Position numbers and translations under genes: made by a program. DNA of 64,000 nt from Bugulina stolonifera (taxonomy: Eukaryota > Bryozoa > Gymnolaemata > Cheilostomatida > Bugulidae), in assembly GCA_935421135.1 (NCBI GenBank), contig OW285193.1, positions 19,072,252 through 19,136,251 on the forward strand, given 5' to 3'. Every line of letters starts with the position of its first letter. Position 1 is the stretch's first letter. The notes under the pieces were generated by a model that saw only the letters and a list, made by a program, of their open reading frames with translations, was not told the origin of the DNA and did no database searches. Shown piece by piece: positions 27,706 to 39,920 of the stretch.

Positions 27706-30700
27706 ATGCAGCTAACACTACTCTCACTTGCTATTGTTCTCACGGCACTTGCACTATGTGTCAGCTACACGGCAGCATATGAAGACTACGACTATTCCTA
27801 CTACATTCCATATGAAAGGGTAAGTCAACTACATGTATATACTAGCATAATAGTTACAGTATTATAGTTAGGTACATATAGAGGTATGTAGGTACTATTA
27901 CAGCCTATGATACATGTCCAGTGCATATAGAAGTGTTCCGACAGTGCAAGCTTTTATTTCCATACAGTTCAGTTTTTGGCTTTTACCATCAGTTGGTTTG
28001 CAATGTTGCATAAAGTATCTTAATTTCATAACACATCAATGGTGGGTTGTGTAATGCCCCAATATCTATAAGGTGGTTGGGTTGTGTAACTACCCCAACA
28101 GCTATAAGTGGGGGCTAGGTCTATTTGGCAGCTGATTCCAGTAACAGTACCAAAAGTCCATCATATGGGGGTTTTGCAACAGTACATTATCCCTGCTTTT
28201 GGCTCTCAATCCATTTGTAGACCTTTGGATAATTTTTAATTAATAGTCCATTATATATCTTATCATAATATTTATTGTATTTAGTAATACGATGTAGGTA
28301 CCATATCAATACGTGGCACTGTGGAAGGAATAATGCCAAATAAACAAACTATAGTAATATAAATATTGGCCTACAGCCAAATGCTCTATAATATAGTCCC
28401 TATTGAAGCAAGTATATGAGCCTATAAGAAGCCAGCAAAATATTGAGGGGGGTATGGGGTGGTTGAATGTAGATCACGTCAAGCTATAGGTGTAGATGCT
28501 GCCACTGGCAAGAAAAGCCAAGTTACATTATTTTGTATTAATTTCTTTCAGCTATATTGAGTAGTGCAGCGTGTGCTGAATTAGCAGGTTGGAACAGGTG
28601 GTTTATTTAGACTAGTCATGTCACATTCCCTAAAGCTAATCACCCTAGATCAAGTAGCAATTCTTTCATTGTCTAAAACCTTTATTAATTAAATTTATCT
28701 CAAAACAAAAAAATCAGAAAGATTGCAACACAGACCTGCTTCTGCTTACTAACTGATGATTGATAGTTGGAAATCTGAAACGCTGAATATTTTCACTCAT
28801 CGAGTGCAAAGACAATTTTTGAAAAATTCCTTCCTTTGTTTTAAGGTAGTGAATGTGAGTCATGGGGTGTGATTATTTTATTAACCTTTTAATATAGTCT
28901 ATAGTTATAATCAAGTCATGGTGGTTTAGATTTCTAAAAATTTCATAACCTCAGAGAATAGTCCTAATGAAATACATTTATTACAGGGAAAGATAATATA
29001 TTACCTGTATAATATAATATAGGCGTACAGTGTGGAATTACAATGTAAAATTGGAATTTTACGAAAGCTCTATGGCAAAATGCTATTGAGTACTAAAAAT
29101 TAATACACAAGTAATACACACAGTAATACACCAGTAATACACAGAGTAATACACCAGTAATACACACATCCTATACTTGACTATTTATAATGGACTAAAA
29201 AAAATAGTAGGCCTTAGCCCTATTTTACTCTTTTTAAATATTGCATGCTATTACCTTGCTATACCTATGAATGTCACAGGCTACATTGTATAACAGAATA
29301 TTGAAAACTACTTGCCAAATACTACTTAGGTTCCATACTGCATTATTGTACACGGCTGCTTGCTGTTGAATATTTTTATTGAAATATAATGTTGCTCCTG
29401 TTGGCAGTATTTAGATTCTTATTGTGTTATGTTATGTAAGTATACTACCATATTCCAAACAATCAGAGCAATGTACTAGGACTGGCTGCTCAACCTAACT
29501 CATGAATGGTATATTATGATAATATATTTAATAATCAATATATCTGGTAGGAAGGTAAAGCTGTCACCATCTGGCAGCAGATCTGGCAGCATTGCGCAAA
29601 GCAAGGTACCAGGTGTAGTGCATCTAATTCTATATTCTAACTTATTCTTGCATATGTGATTTAGACAGCATGTCCAGACATCGATCCAACGAACATATGC
29701 TCTGGGGAGGAGCATTGTGGGATAGAAATATGTAGCTCAGATGACTGCCACACATTCTGTGCTAGGTAAATATATATACCGAAATATGTGTATATGTACA
29801 TGTATGTACATGTATGTATGTGCTTATAAGATGTATGTATGTAAATGTATATTCATGTATAAATATGTATATGTACATGTATATTCATGTATAAATATGT
29901 ACATGTATATGTATATGTACATGTATATGTATATGTACATGTATATGTACATGTATATGTACATGTATAAAAAATTATGTATATGTACATGTATAAAAAA
30001 TTATGTATATGTACATGTAGCCTATATACATGTATTATGTAGGTATATTTATATGTGTGTACAGTAGAGTATAAAATATAAGACTTATGTGAGTTCTAAA
30101 ATATATGCTAGGCAGATTATAAAATATGTTTATGGATAAAGATATGTTTATTGTTGTTATCAAATTGTTTCATTGTATCATGTACCAATCATTAGACAAC
30201 AATGAGGTATACATTTACTATAATTACATATGTATGTACATGTATGTGCATGCTTGATTCTTTAGCTTTTGAAACTAGTTAGTTTTAACTTAGCAGAGTG
30301 TCTGCATGTTGAGGCTAGCTCTATTCTGCCTTTTACTGTATACCTCATTGTTGTCTAATGATTGGTACATGATACAATGAAACAAATTGATAACAACAAT
30401 AAACATATCTTTATCCATAAACATATTTTATACAGTAGAGTATATAAGCAATGAAAGTAGTATCCTTATCAGACACAATACAACCATGTAGGCTGTAGAC
30501 TGTGAACCCAAACCCCAACAACCACATCAACTACAGTGTCTAAAAAGGCTGTATGTGTAAACTAGAGTTGTCAGCACTTGGTACTGTTGCACAGAACTGA
30601 GTAGACAACTTCCAACTACATTAGAATTAGAAGATTTGCATTAACCAATTAGCTGTTAATTGTGGTTAAAATATTCAGAGGAATATTGGAATTGTTAATT

Positions 30701-31023
30701 TACCACTAATTAATTTCTCATAATTAAATATCAGGTACATAAGTGAGGCTGTAGAAAGATTATACATGTATGTAGATTGTTATTGTATTGTTGTACATTT
30801 AGTGTTTGGACTCCAACATGCTGTGTTGTTACCTGACTTGTACTTTGTTTACAGCTGCAGGTGTGGCATTGGGTATGTATGCAGAAGGTCAGGGGAACTA
30901 AGGGAATCCCTATCACCAAAGCATCGAGCTATTGGAAATGGGCGCACTCTGTTGGAAGAGTATTCTATAGCTAGGAAGTGCGACATTAATTTAGTAGAAT
31001 GGCTCACTGGTAGTAGGCCCTAA
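27706..31023 (+). CDS. small cysteine-rich secreted protein, 127 aa, family unknown
   Basis: Three exons join in phase: 27706-27819, 29665-29765, 30855-31023 (stop TAA). The first 24 residues form a clear signal peptide (MQLTLLSLAIVLTALALCVS... with small residues before AYEDYDY). An acidic, tyrosine-rich stretch follows (AYEDYDYSYYIPYER). The mature part carries ten cysteines, nine of them within about 60 residues in exons 2-3 and including a CRC triplet. The C-terminal 50 residues are basic/charged with one cysteine. This suggests an extracellular, disulphide-bonded peptide or hormone-like protein. A possible cleavage site is the SGELRES or KHR region, but no classic KR dibasic site is convincing. 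I recognise no family. The introns are large (1.8 and 1.1 kb) for this window. Confidence 0.75.
29790..30010. repeat. TATGTACATG-rich simple repeat
   Basis: Irregular array of ATGTACATGTAT and ATGTATAT motifs in intron 2 of the secreted-protein gene. The open frames here are repeat artefacts. Confidence 0.85.
30118..30432. mobile_element. fold-back/MITE-like element with 95-bp arms
   Basis: The left arm 30118-30212 and right arm 30338-30432 are near-perfect reverse complements, with a loop of about 125 bp. Ends are TATAAAATATG/CATATTTTATA, so a TA target duplication may be included. No gene is inside. It lies in intron 2 of the secreted-protein gene. Confidence 0.85.
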
Positions 31024-31087
31024 CTCCAATGACTCCATCTTCAAGTATAGCTTTATTTATTTTTTGTGCATTTAATTGGTTGGTTTG

Positions 31088-31093
31088 ATTAAA
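31088..31093 (+). terminator. candidate polyadenylation signal
   Basis: ATTAAA variant 65 nt after the stop codon of the secreted-protein gene. Confidence 0.35.
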
Positions 31094-34000
31094 ATTATTT
31101 ACTGGTCATGATTTATACGATATTCATAATAATATATACATATATAACTTGGGGTCTTATAGCTTATATTTATATCTAGATAATAGAGATTCCTGACTAT
31201 TCTAAATCTCATCCAGATATGGTTCATAGTGTATCACTAATTTATATTATATATACATGTAGTTAGATAATATCGATGTATGTTATTACTATATTACATT
31301 TACATACAGTGTATATTCATTATAACATGGGTGTGTTAATCAGGGAGAAGTTAATTCTTATATATATACAATGTATATATAAATAGAAAACTGAATACAG
31401 CATATACAACACATTATATAAATACAATCTTCACCTTTTATTAGCCTACAACACTATTCTACAAAGACCGTTGCAAGTCAAGTAAGATTAGTTAAGTTTA
31501 AAAAAACGCAATTTTACACTGAGTAGGCCTAAGGGTAGCTTTTAAACTATGAGAAAATATAATTACACAGTTTAATTAGCCTGTTTCAACAAAAGGCTAC
31601 TCTTAAAAAAACTGGTTCCAAATTAATTGCTCTACATTACTTTAAATAGGATGACAACACTATTTATGATAATACAGTTTAGATCTACCTAACGCCAGAG
31701 TCTTCAGTTAGACTGTGATGTCTATATTGACAATAAATTGCATATTTGGACTAAGTTGCACAATACTCCTCAGATATATGCAGGTTTAAGGGAGGAAAGA
31801 TGAGGATAAATATATACATGTATATTAGTGGTTTACCAATATATGGGAGTTACTCTCTCATTGTTTGGAAAAAGTGGGTGCACAACTCTATACTAATATC
31901 TGCACTACTCAAACATGAATATTTATTAGTAATAATCAGTAACATATTATTATTAATATGATACATAGGAATAGACCCTGGCAATAAATAAGAGCTAGTG
32001 AGAGAGAGAGAGAGAGTATCTACTCACATCTACTCTTTAGTCTCTACTAATAGAACATAAACAGTGATCACACTGATACCTAAATATTCTCCTTCCCCTG
32101 TAATACAGCCTTGTAGGTCACCATAGTCAGTGCAAAGTAGACATCATTGGAGGACATCTTGGATTTGTCTTCTCTTTTCATACAGAGTGGCAGTATCGTT
32201 GTAGAGAATCAGCCTGCAAATTACATCACAACATAATACAATAATTTAGTATATTGCAATATTATCATATTCAGACTGTGATCCTACGTTCATTGTAGCC
32301 TAGGTTCTACATTCTCATAAAAAGGTGTGTAAGCTCATGGAGCATGTGGGGGAGGGGGCCAGTCATTCACCAACTCGATCTCCACAAATACTTCTGGAGG
32401 ACTAGAAACCCAGGTCAACCTCTATTGCTTGTGGAGACTATGGCCAACCTCTCCAGCATGTTGAAAGTGTACTAATATATACATATACATGTATACATGT
32501 ATATATTATATTACATCTAATGCATATAGTCATATACCGTGTAGCTTCAGCTGTTATGTAATATCTTTATACAATCTCAAAGGTTTGATTGATTAGCTCA
32601 GTGAATTAATTGTATATAAACATGGACTTGTTATTTAGTGTTAGCATCTATTGTTTAAATGTTTTACAAGTTCATTCAATTAAAACATATTTCAACTTCA
32701 AAGAATATTAAAAAATACAAACTGACACCATGAACAGTGAATGGAGTCACAGTCTATTGTTCTTAACAGCCAAACTGTAAAAGACTTGCATGTTAGACTT
32801 TTGTCTATTGCATAATACTGAAATAGTTGATCTAATTCTGCACTTAGTTACGTTGCTACTACATTTGTAGCTGCTAATTTAGGTTGAGAACTCTATCTTA
32901 TTTAATTAAATTTATAATGTTACAATTTAATTACACGTAAATGTCAGTTTGACGCTGAGAGGGAGGGACATCTATATACAGCTGATAGCTGCACAGTGTA
33001 AGTATATTTTAAATTCTCTGTATTACTATTCCTTGAGAGATGAAATGTTGACAAAGTATTAATTATTAACATAGGACTCCAGAGCTGTAGGACTTACACC
33101 ATTGTTGTTAATCATATATTTTCACATGAATCTTAATATCATCCTAAAGTGGAACTGGCAATTTGCCAAAGAGTAGGATTATTCTTGTTTTATCTTAGGT
33201 TGCTCTTCCAAGCCAAACCAAACAAAACTTAACGACATTGACGTACTTTGATAGGTTCAGTTACTTTCATAATGTATATCTTTCCTAACACTTGGCAGTT
33301 TCACAGGAACCAAACAAAAATATTTGCATTGGGAATAATTTACTCTATTGATGGATAAAATTATTTGTTTGTATTATCACTTACGCAGCCTAAACATCCG
33401 ACCTCATTTACTTCAGTTTGTTTTTGACCACGGAATGTCTCCTCTCCAGTCATAACAACTACAGAACATGGTCAGTTTTAAATGGCCATATAATGTACAT
33501 CAAATGACTATTTCCCCACGAGGTATGGGTACTACTATACCTACTTCTGGCTACCTGACAATGATGGGTGGATCACTGGATTAATAATAAAATACTGTAA
33601 TCATAAACCTAGGAATACATACACTCTGTCTACAGGTACATAATATCTAACACATGTCTATTACACAACATACTAGGCTACAAGCCTATGTGGCTTATCT
33701 GCCCTGTACTCAGACTCAAAATGTCCAGTTGGGTTGTGTGGGACTGGTAAACCTGTTGGCCAGGCTAATAATATCCACTTCCCCTAACACTCTCAACAGT
33801 TACAATTACATTATTATTCACACAACTACAAATAACATAGATGTATATAACATGTTTTTATTTTCTACATTTTATAGTGTAGATTCTGTAGAAGAAACCC
33901 TGGCCAACCCAGGAATTATCTCCCACACACTTGATACTGCTTGTCATATTTGTCATGTCTGGTACTATTAGGTATTTGATACTAATCAATATGGACACAC

Positions 34001-34595
34001 AACTCCTGATGACTGATCATTGTGTAAACCATGATTTGTACACACAACATAAAACCCATCACTATATTGATAAGAAATATGAAACAAACCATTAGGCTTG
34101 TGGGCACCTGTCTACTGTAGCACCTGCTGTTACCTTGCACACATGGCATGATCTACATATGTCTTATCACACTGATATCTTACCATGAGTGCTTGGTAGA
34201 TGAAACCTATACTATTTCCAACATGTGTTTGATATGAAGTCAAGTGTTACTCAAGTAGTGAAAACCGTGCATTTAATTCTCTAACTGGCTGATAGCCTGA
34301 TTGGGTGATCGGTGTTTAAACACAACTAAATATTATATTATTTAAATACCATTCAAATAAACTAATGTTTGTACAGGGCATGTTCTGAGATAGGGTAATG
34401 GTGGAGGGTGGGTACAATACAAACAGCATATACATACATATACATGCTATAGTCCTAAGGACAGAGTCACTGAGGTAGGATTAGTACACCAGGACATGAC
34501 TTGTACGCAGTTAGGGGACTTACTTGGTTATATCTGTGTATCACTAAGTAGTGGCAGCAACGGCAGCAGCACCCTCACATAGCACTAGAGGAAGC
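31094..34595. other. 3.5-kb spacer
   Basis: AT-rich unique sequence with no recognised gene family. The only candidate is a weak two-exon minus-strand frame at 32178-33453. A 105-codon open frame at 33654-33971 has no recognisable features. Confidence 0.5.
32178..33453 (-). CDS. possible two-exon micropeptide (34 aa), weak
   Basis: ATG at 33453 opens 23 codons (MTGEETFRGQKQTEVNEVGC...) ending exactly at a strong donor GCGTAAGT (exon 33385-33453). An acceptor TTTGCAG precedes 32213, where the frame continues for 11 residues to TGA at 32178. The downstream exon is also open in another frame starting MKREDKSKM. No family is recognised, and this could be a non-coding transcript or chance. Confidence 0.2.
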
Positions 34596-37500
34596 ATGGA
34601 ATCTACAAGGTACAAGTATAACAATCTACTATAATGTAATAATATACATGTACAATTAACATATCATAGAATACTTGTACAGTACATCAAACAGAGCCTA
34701 TTATGGTTATATAGCAGTGGGTTGTAATACATACACTAACACACTGTATATGTATAGTTAGACACATGTGTACCTACCAGTACCATGGATATAGTATGAT
34801 AGCAGGTATATAACACTTACATAGCACAGCGATATGTGCATATGTGCGATATGTGCAGTGTATTCAATAATCTACCAAGTTACAAACAACTGCCATGCAC
34901 TCAAAAGATTGATCATTTCTATTTCTCATTTCCTTTTCTTAGCATCTCAAGTTTTAATCAATGTGTGTATTGTATAACAGTACACTCAGCATCTGTATAT
35001 ACATACGTGTATATACTTGTACGTGTACCATGAACATACATGACTGCATATCTACATGTAGGTTCAATTACTCACTGGTAAGTATACTATAATATATCTA
35101 TAACAAGGTAAGCAGGGTACAAGAGTAATATACTATAGCTATTTACAACTACAGTTCGATTCAAGGGAGTGTGTATATAACAATGTGTATATACATTTAA
35201 TTTGGGAATAGTGTATGTATACCCGATAATTTGTTATAGAGAAATAGTAGGTATTTGCATGTTGTACTAACATATCATAATGCAATGTAGTGTACATTTC
35301 AAAGTTGTCCCCTCTTCATTAGCAGAAAGAGAGACAATTACATGTACTTAACATTGTACGTTACAAACAGTACACTTGCTTGCTGTTACATACTACATAC
35401 TGTATAGTAATGTTCCTTACCTATTCTGTAACATGTTAGTGTGTGTTCTTATACAGAGGTGGTTCGAGCTGTGGTGGAGGAGTACCCACTAGACCCGCAA
35501 CAGCCCCAGCTGCTATCTCCACAGCTCCTGCCCAGTTCACAGCTAACCTATCTCTGATGCCTTCCACTGAAGTACCTGGATACAACTCACTTAGAGTGCA
35601 GAAAGCATACAGGTAAGTGAGAGAGAGAACTACAATTATTCATAGACCAATCTAGCCAGTGGACCAGTGAACATGTGAATCACTCCTCACTTATATTGAA
35701 ACCTCCATTTTAAGTTTTTCTCAAAAATCTACCTGCATGCACACATTTTAACCGATTTTCTAGTATTTATCAGAGTAGTCAACCAACGAAGATGTAATTT
35801 TAACAAAGGGAACAATTTGCTTTTTCACATCAATTCTGTTGTTTGAAGATTTTCACTTTTTTGGTTACACTTATTTGAATTATAGTAAATCAACCATTGA
35901 TGATATAGTTAGGAGGTTTAACACGGTGACAAAACCTACAAAAAGTGTATATTAGATTAACCTTTGACATTCTTGAAACGTAATAGTTTACACTGAAAGT
36001 GAACTGTGGATCATTCATTCCCTTATTATCTATTATACTTCCAATGAATTGGAGTTATCAATCCTTGAAAAGAGAGAGCAGACAATTACCAGTTAGTTAG
36101 CAATAAAAACTCAATTAAGACTTGAGCACAATTGCCTGAGAACTGCTAAGGCAGAAAACTACAGGCTAGAGAAGAGGTATAGTCCATTATTTGTGTGAAG
36201 GTGTACCCAGGACAACATGCTATTACAGCAGACAAATATTAGTCAAGCAATAGCCTTGGTTACCCGCATATACATAGTCTGCCTGCTATTAAATGTTACT
36301 AAATGTAATGTTGTAAGCAATATTAATGTCATGAGGCTATGAATAATTTGTAGATTAGTGGTATTTATAACACCCTCTAATAACAAATTCAAACATAACA
36401 TTAACATGTTTATGAAAATATTCAAAACATACGTACATTATAAATTCAAAGGAAACTGTTATATCAATTAGGTATACAGGGGATTTAGTATTACATGTAC
36501 ATGATACTATACAGTAGTACAAGTACATTATCAAGACTTGGTATAAGCAGGCTTACACTGCCCACACCATGGTCAACTTTAACTTGCCTCACACAGCGAA
36601 GGAAAGAAACTTTACCAAAAGACTTCGTAGAACATATCTGGGTATCTGGACGAGAACGTAGGTGCTTCCATTTAGTGTGTGTTCCATACAGTAGGCCTTG
36701 AATAGGACATACTTGCATGTAGCTAGACCAAATGCCTAACTAGAGCAGGAATACTAAAATACAGGCTTGACAAGTTAGGCTGATGAAAATCAGGGAGATT
36801 CACCATTTGGGTGGGGGGGGGGGGGTGTCCATTTTGGGTGGGGTCCCAAAATTTGAGTTGAAATTCAGGGAGTCAGGGAGACTTGGTAAGCCTGCTAAAA
36901 TATTATACATAGATTTCCATCACAACTGTTGTAACTGAGGCTATGCTCAGTAGTATACAGCACTCGGGCTATATCACATGATCACTTGGTATCTGTGTGT
37001 GTTATTTGTAGAAGGTGCTTGAGTAAGCAAATTAATCAAATAACATATAATATATAATATAATCTAATTTAGTAGATATATTGGAGATAGTATGAATAGA
37101 GAGTGTGTTGACACTGGGCTGCTATTATCACACAACCTATGATTTAATAGTATCAATTTAACATCTAAATATAAACTTATGTTAGTCAACACTCAGTCAA
37201 GCACTGAGTATAGACACTGGCCAACGTAGCTAGAGTAGAGTAGAGTAGAGCGCTGAACATGTTACACACTGTATACTGTGAATCATGGAGAGAATGAACT
37301 ACAAGCATCAGCAGCTGAGACAGCGAATTCGCTGGGTCTTGTTTGCGTAAGAAATTTACATAATATTCTATCAGATACTATAGAATATAGCTAGGTTGTT
37401 AGAGTCAGCTATTGGGTAGTGTGAACAGCATACAGTCCGAGCACTATCAGTGTTCACACGAGCAATGGCTGCCTATTACTGGTACACGTATCTTATAGGA

Positions 37501-39920
37501 TAAATGGCATCGAGTCAGGAAGGCTGGACAAACAGCTACAGATCTTGGAGAGGCAGAAACTGCACACAGTCAGGATAGTAAACAATGACATCAGACTAAC
37601 TAGAGTGGCACTGGACCACATAGAGGCCTGCAGTGGACACAGTGTTAACCAGCAAGGTGAGTATCATTTACAAGTGTACACCACCCCCTCCCATACCATC
37701 TACAAGTGTACACCACCCCCTCCCATACCATCTACAAGTGTATACCACCCCCTCCCATACCATCTACAAGTGTACACCACCCCCTCCTATACCATCTACA
37801 AACAACATAACTTGAAGGAAGAGGTCTCTATAATTAATTGCAAGATTTGATTTCCTACACTTTTGGCTTTCTTGTGATGGTCAATCTCTGGCCTTGACCT
37901 TACAACGATGCCCATACCCAGTACTAACGTTCCTGTAAAATAATAACCAATATACTGTTACAGGGTTTCTTGGTAGTAGTACAGAAGGTTCAACAAACAA
38001 TCTCACATTTGCTGGTGATGAGTCATCGGATAAACCAATGTTCTTGTATGGAGAACGACAAGTAAGTCGCAGAGTTGGCAGGTTTAGAAGAATCCAGTCA
38101 GCTATGGGAAAAGGTGAGGAACAACAAATCTGCATAGTCCCCTTATATTCATGGGGTACAGTTACTACAAATAGCCATTTCACACACAAGGGAGATGAAC
38201 CAGAGTTGCAATGTTTTATACAGGTCGCAGTACGTCAAGTGCGAATGACGAGCTGCCTCTCTCAGAACTGAAACAGAGACCAAAGAGCTCAATACCGACA
38301 TTTGGAGAAATCAAAACACGGGTGAAGAGACAACTAGAACTAAACCCTGACTGGGATCCAAATGATGAGCTACCATTTGAAGATGTGAGGGAGGAAGAGA
38401 CGTTCCCTAAAGGGAAAGTCAAAAGTGCTTGGGAGTCGGAAGACAGGCTATCATCTGCAAAGTAAACAAACTGGGATTGATCAACTGGGTGGCAAAAGCC
38501 ACCCGATAAATTCTATATTCTGTCCACTGCATGGCTACATACTGTCCACTGTATGGTCACTGTCCACTATTTGGTCACTGTCCACTACATACTGATACAC
38601 ATAGCTAGTGCCCACTATATAGCTACTGCCACTGGTACTATTACATAATTTGTAGGGTGGATAGAGCCAAGTCTGGCAAGAGGTCTAGTGTTAGCTGGCA
38701 CATATCTAAGTCTCCCCCAGCCAGTGTAACAGGAGATGACGCAGATGTGATCACGATGATAGAGAGGGAGAACATAGATGAAAAAATGGGAGACGTGTCG
38801 AGAAATGTCGGTGCTAGTAAAGCGAATCTGTAAGTCATTATAGGAATACATTAATCACTCTCAGATCTTGAACAACCAAACAAAATGTAAGGGCAATTTG
38901 TGAAAACATTGGAAAATACAACTTCGAAAACTTCGAAAACTGTTTGCTGTATAGAACACAAACCATACCAGCTGGTTAGCCAATATTTCCGCTCTGAAAA
39001 GGTTGTGATAAAACAGCTTTTTACAAACAATACTGTCTAAGCAACTACTTCGGACTCACATTGTTTGGGTAGTTAGAAAATGGACGAAAAGCTTCTTGTA
39101 ATTGTGATAAATTGTTCACTTAGAAACTGGATGTCATTAGATCAAAATTAGCAGATGAAAATGTACTAAATGTAGGTTTATTGCAAAATCCAAATCACCT
39201 CGTGCTGAGTTACCTCGGACTTTTCTGATTGATTATCAAACTATTGTGTATTCAACTGTTACCTGTTCAGGAGAAAGCAACTACAAACAAACGTGTATTT
39301 GTAGCTGCCTGCTAACATTACCCATGGAAATGTAGTTAGAACTTATCTGTTATTGCAGCAAGAAATCAGGAATTATAACCAAGAGAAGCACCAGTGCTAA
39401 TGTACTCAAACCAAGGAATCTACCAACAATAGAGGCCGATGAAAAGACTGAGAAAGTGAATGAGACTGAGGAAACTTCTGTGAGAGGAACACGGAAATCT
39501 GTCAAGTCAGCCAAGGCAAGATTGGAGAAAGTACATAACTCCACACCAAAACCGCGGAACCCACGGGATCACCCCATGGTCAAATTGGTAGGTCAAACAA
39601 GAGCAGCCATTAGCAAAGCAAAGAAAGCTCAAAGTTCAGCAGTTTATATTGACCCAGAAAAAAGCCAGTTAGGTACGATTATAGAAAGGCAACTTAAAGC
39701 CAAAACAGAAAAATTGGAAAAGAGGAGGGAAATGCACAAGTTGGATACCGTGAGCACAGAGTCTAAAGTGTCAGACTATCTTCTGAATAACCCAATAGCC
39801 GAGAGGATTGAGGAGCGTGATGCCATGACTAGTTACAATACTGTTAGGGAGCTGTTGGTAGAGAGAAAAATACCTCTAGTCTCCAAATTGGATAAACTAG
39901 ATGATCATTCATCTCCATGA
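34596..39920 (+). CDS. unrecognised basic protein, 501 aa, 8 exons
   Basis: Exons: 34596-34609, 35457-35612, 37293-37346, 37499-37656, 37964-38113, 38224-38461, 38656-38829, 39359-39920. All are in phase and end at TGA 39920. The Gly/Ala/Pro-rich N-terminus is followed by a conserved-looking helical segment (about 40-125), including HQQLRQRIRWVLFAINGIES, which could form a coiled coil. The middle is charged and Ser-rich. The last 180 residues are Lys/Arg/Glu-rich (RPRN..., KAKTEKLEKRREMHKL), again with coiled-coil character. No enzyme motif, signal peptide or membrane segment was seen. Composition suggests a cytoskeletal, ciliary or nuclear scaffold, but that is inference. The 14-nt first coding exon is the weakest part; the 37293 acceptor (GAGAG) lacks a good pyrimidine tract. 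Confidence 0.75.
36762..36894 (+). mobile_element. hAT-type MITE, copy 1
   Basis: 133 bp with ends CAGGCTTGACAAG and CTTGGTAAGCCTG (inverted), flanked by an exact 8-bp duplication CTAAAATA (36754-36761, 36895-36902). It lies in intron 2 of the unrecognised gene and contains a G-run (TGGGTGGGGGG...). Confidence 0.92.
37668..37805. repeat. 32-bp minisatellite
   Basis: Four copies of a 32-bp unit (core GTGTACACCACCCCCTCCCA) start about 10 bp after the exon 4 donor of the unrecognised gene. Confidence 0.9.

Noticed and set aside
37633..37850. Pro/Thr-rich coding repeat extending exon 4 of the 501-aa gene
   Set aside because: A strong donor at 37657 and in-phase exon 5 at 37964 make it an intronic 32-bp repeat.
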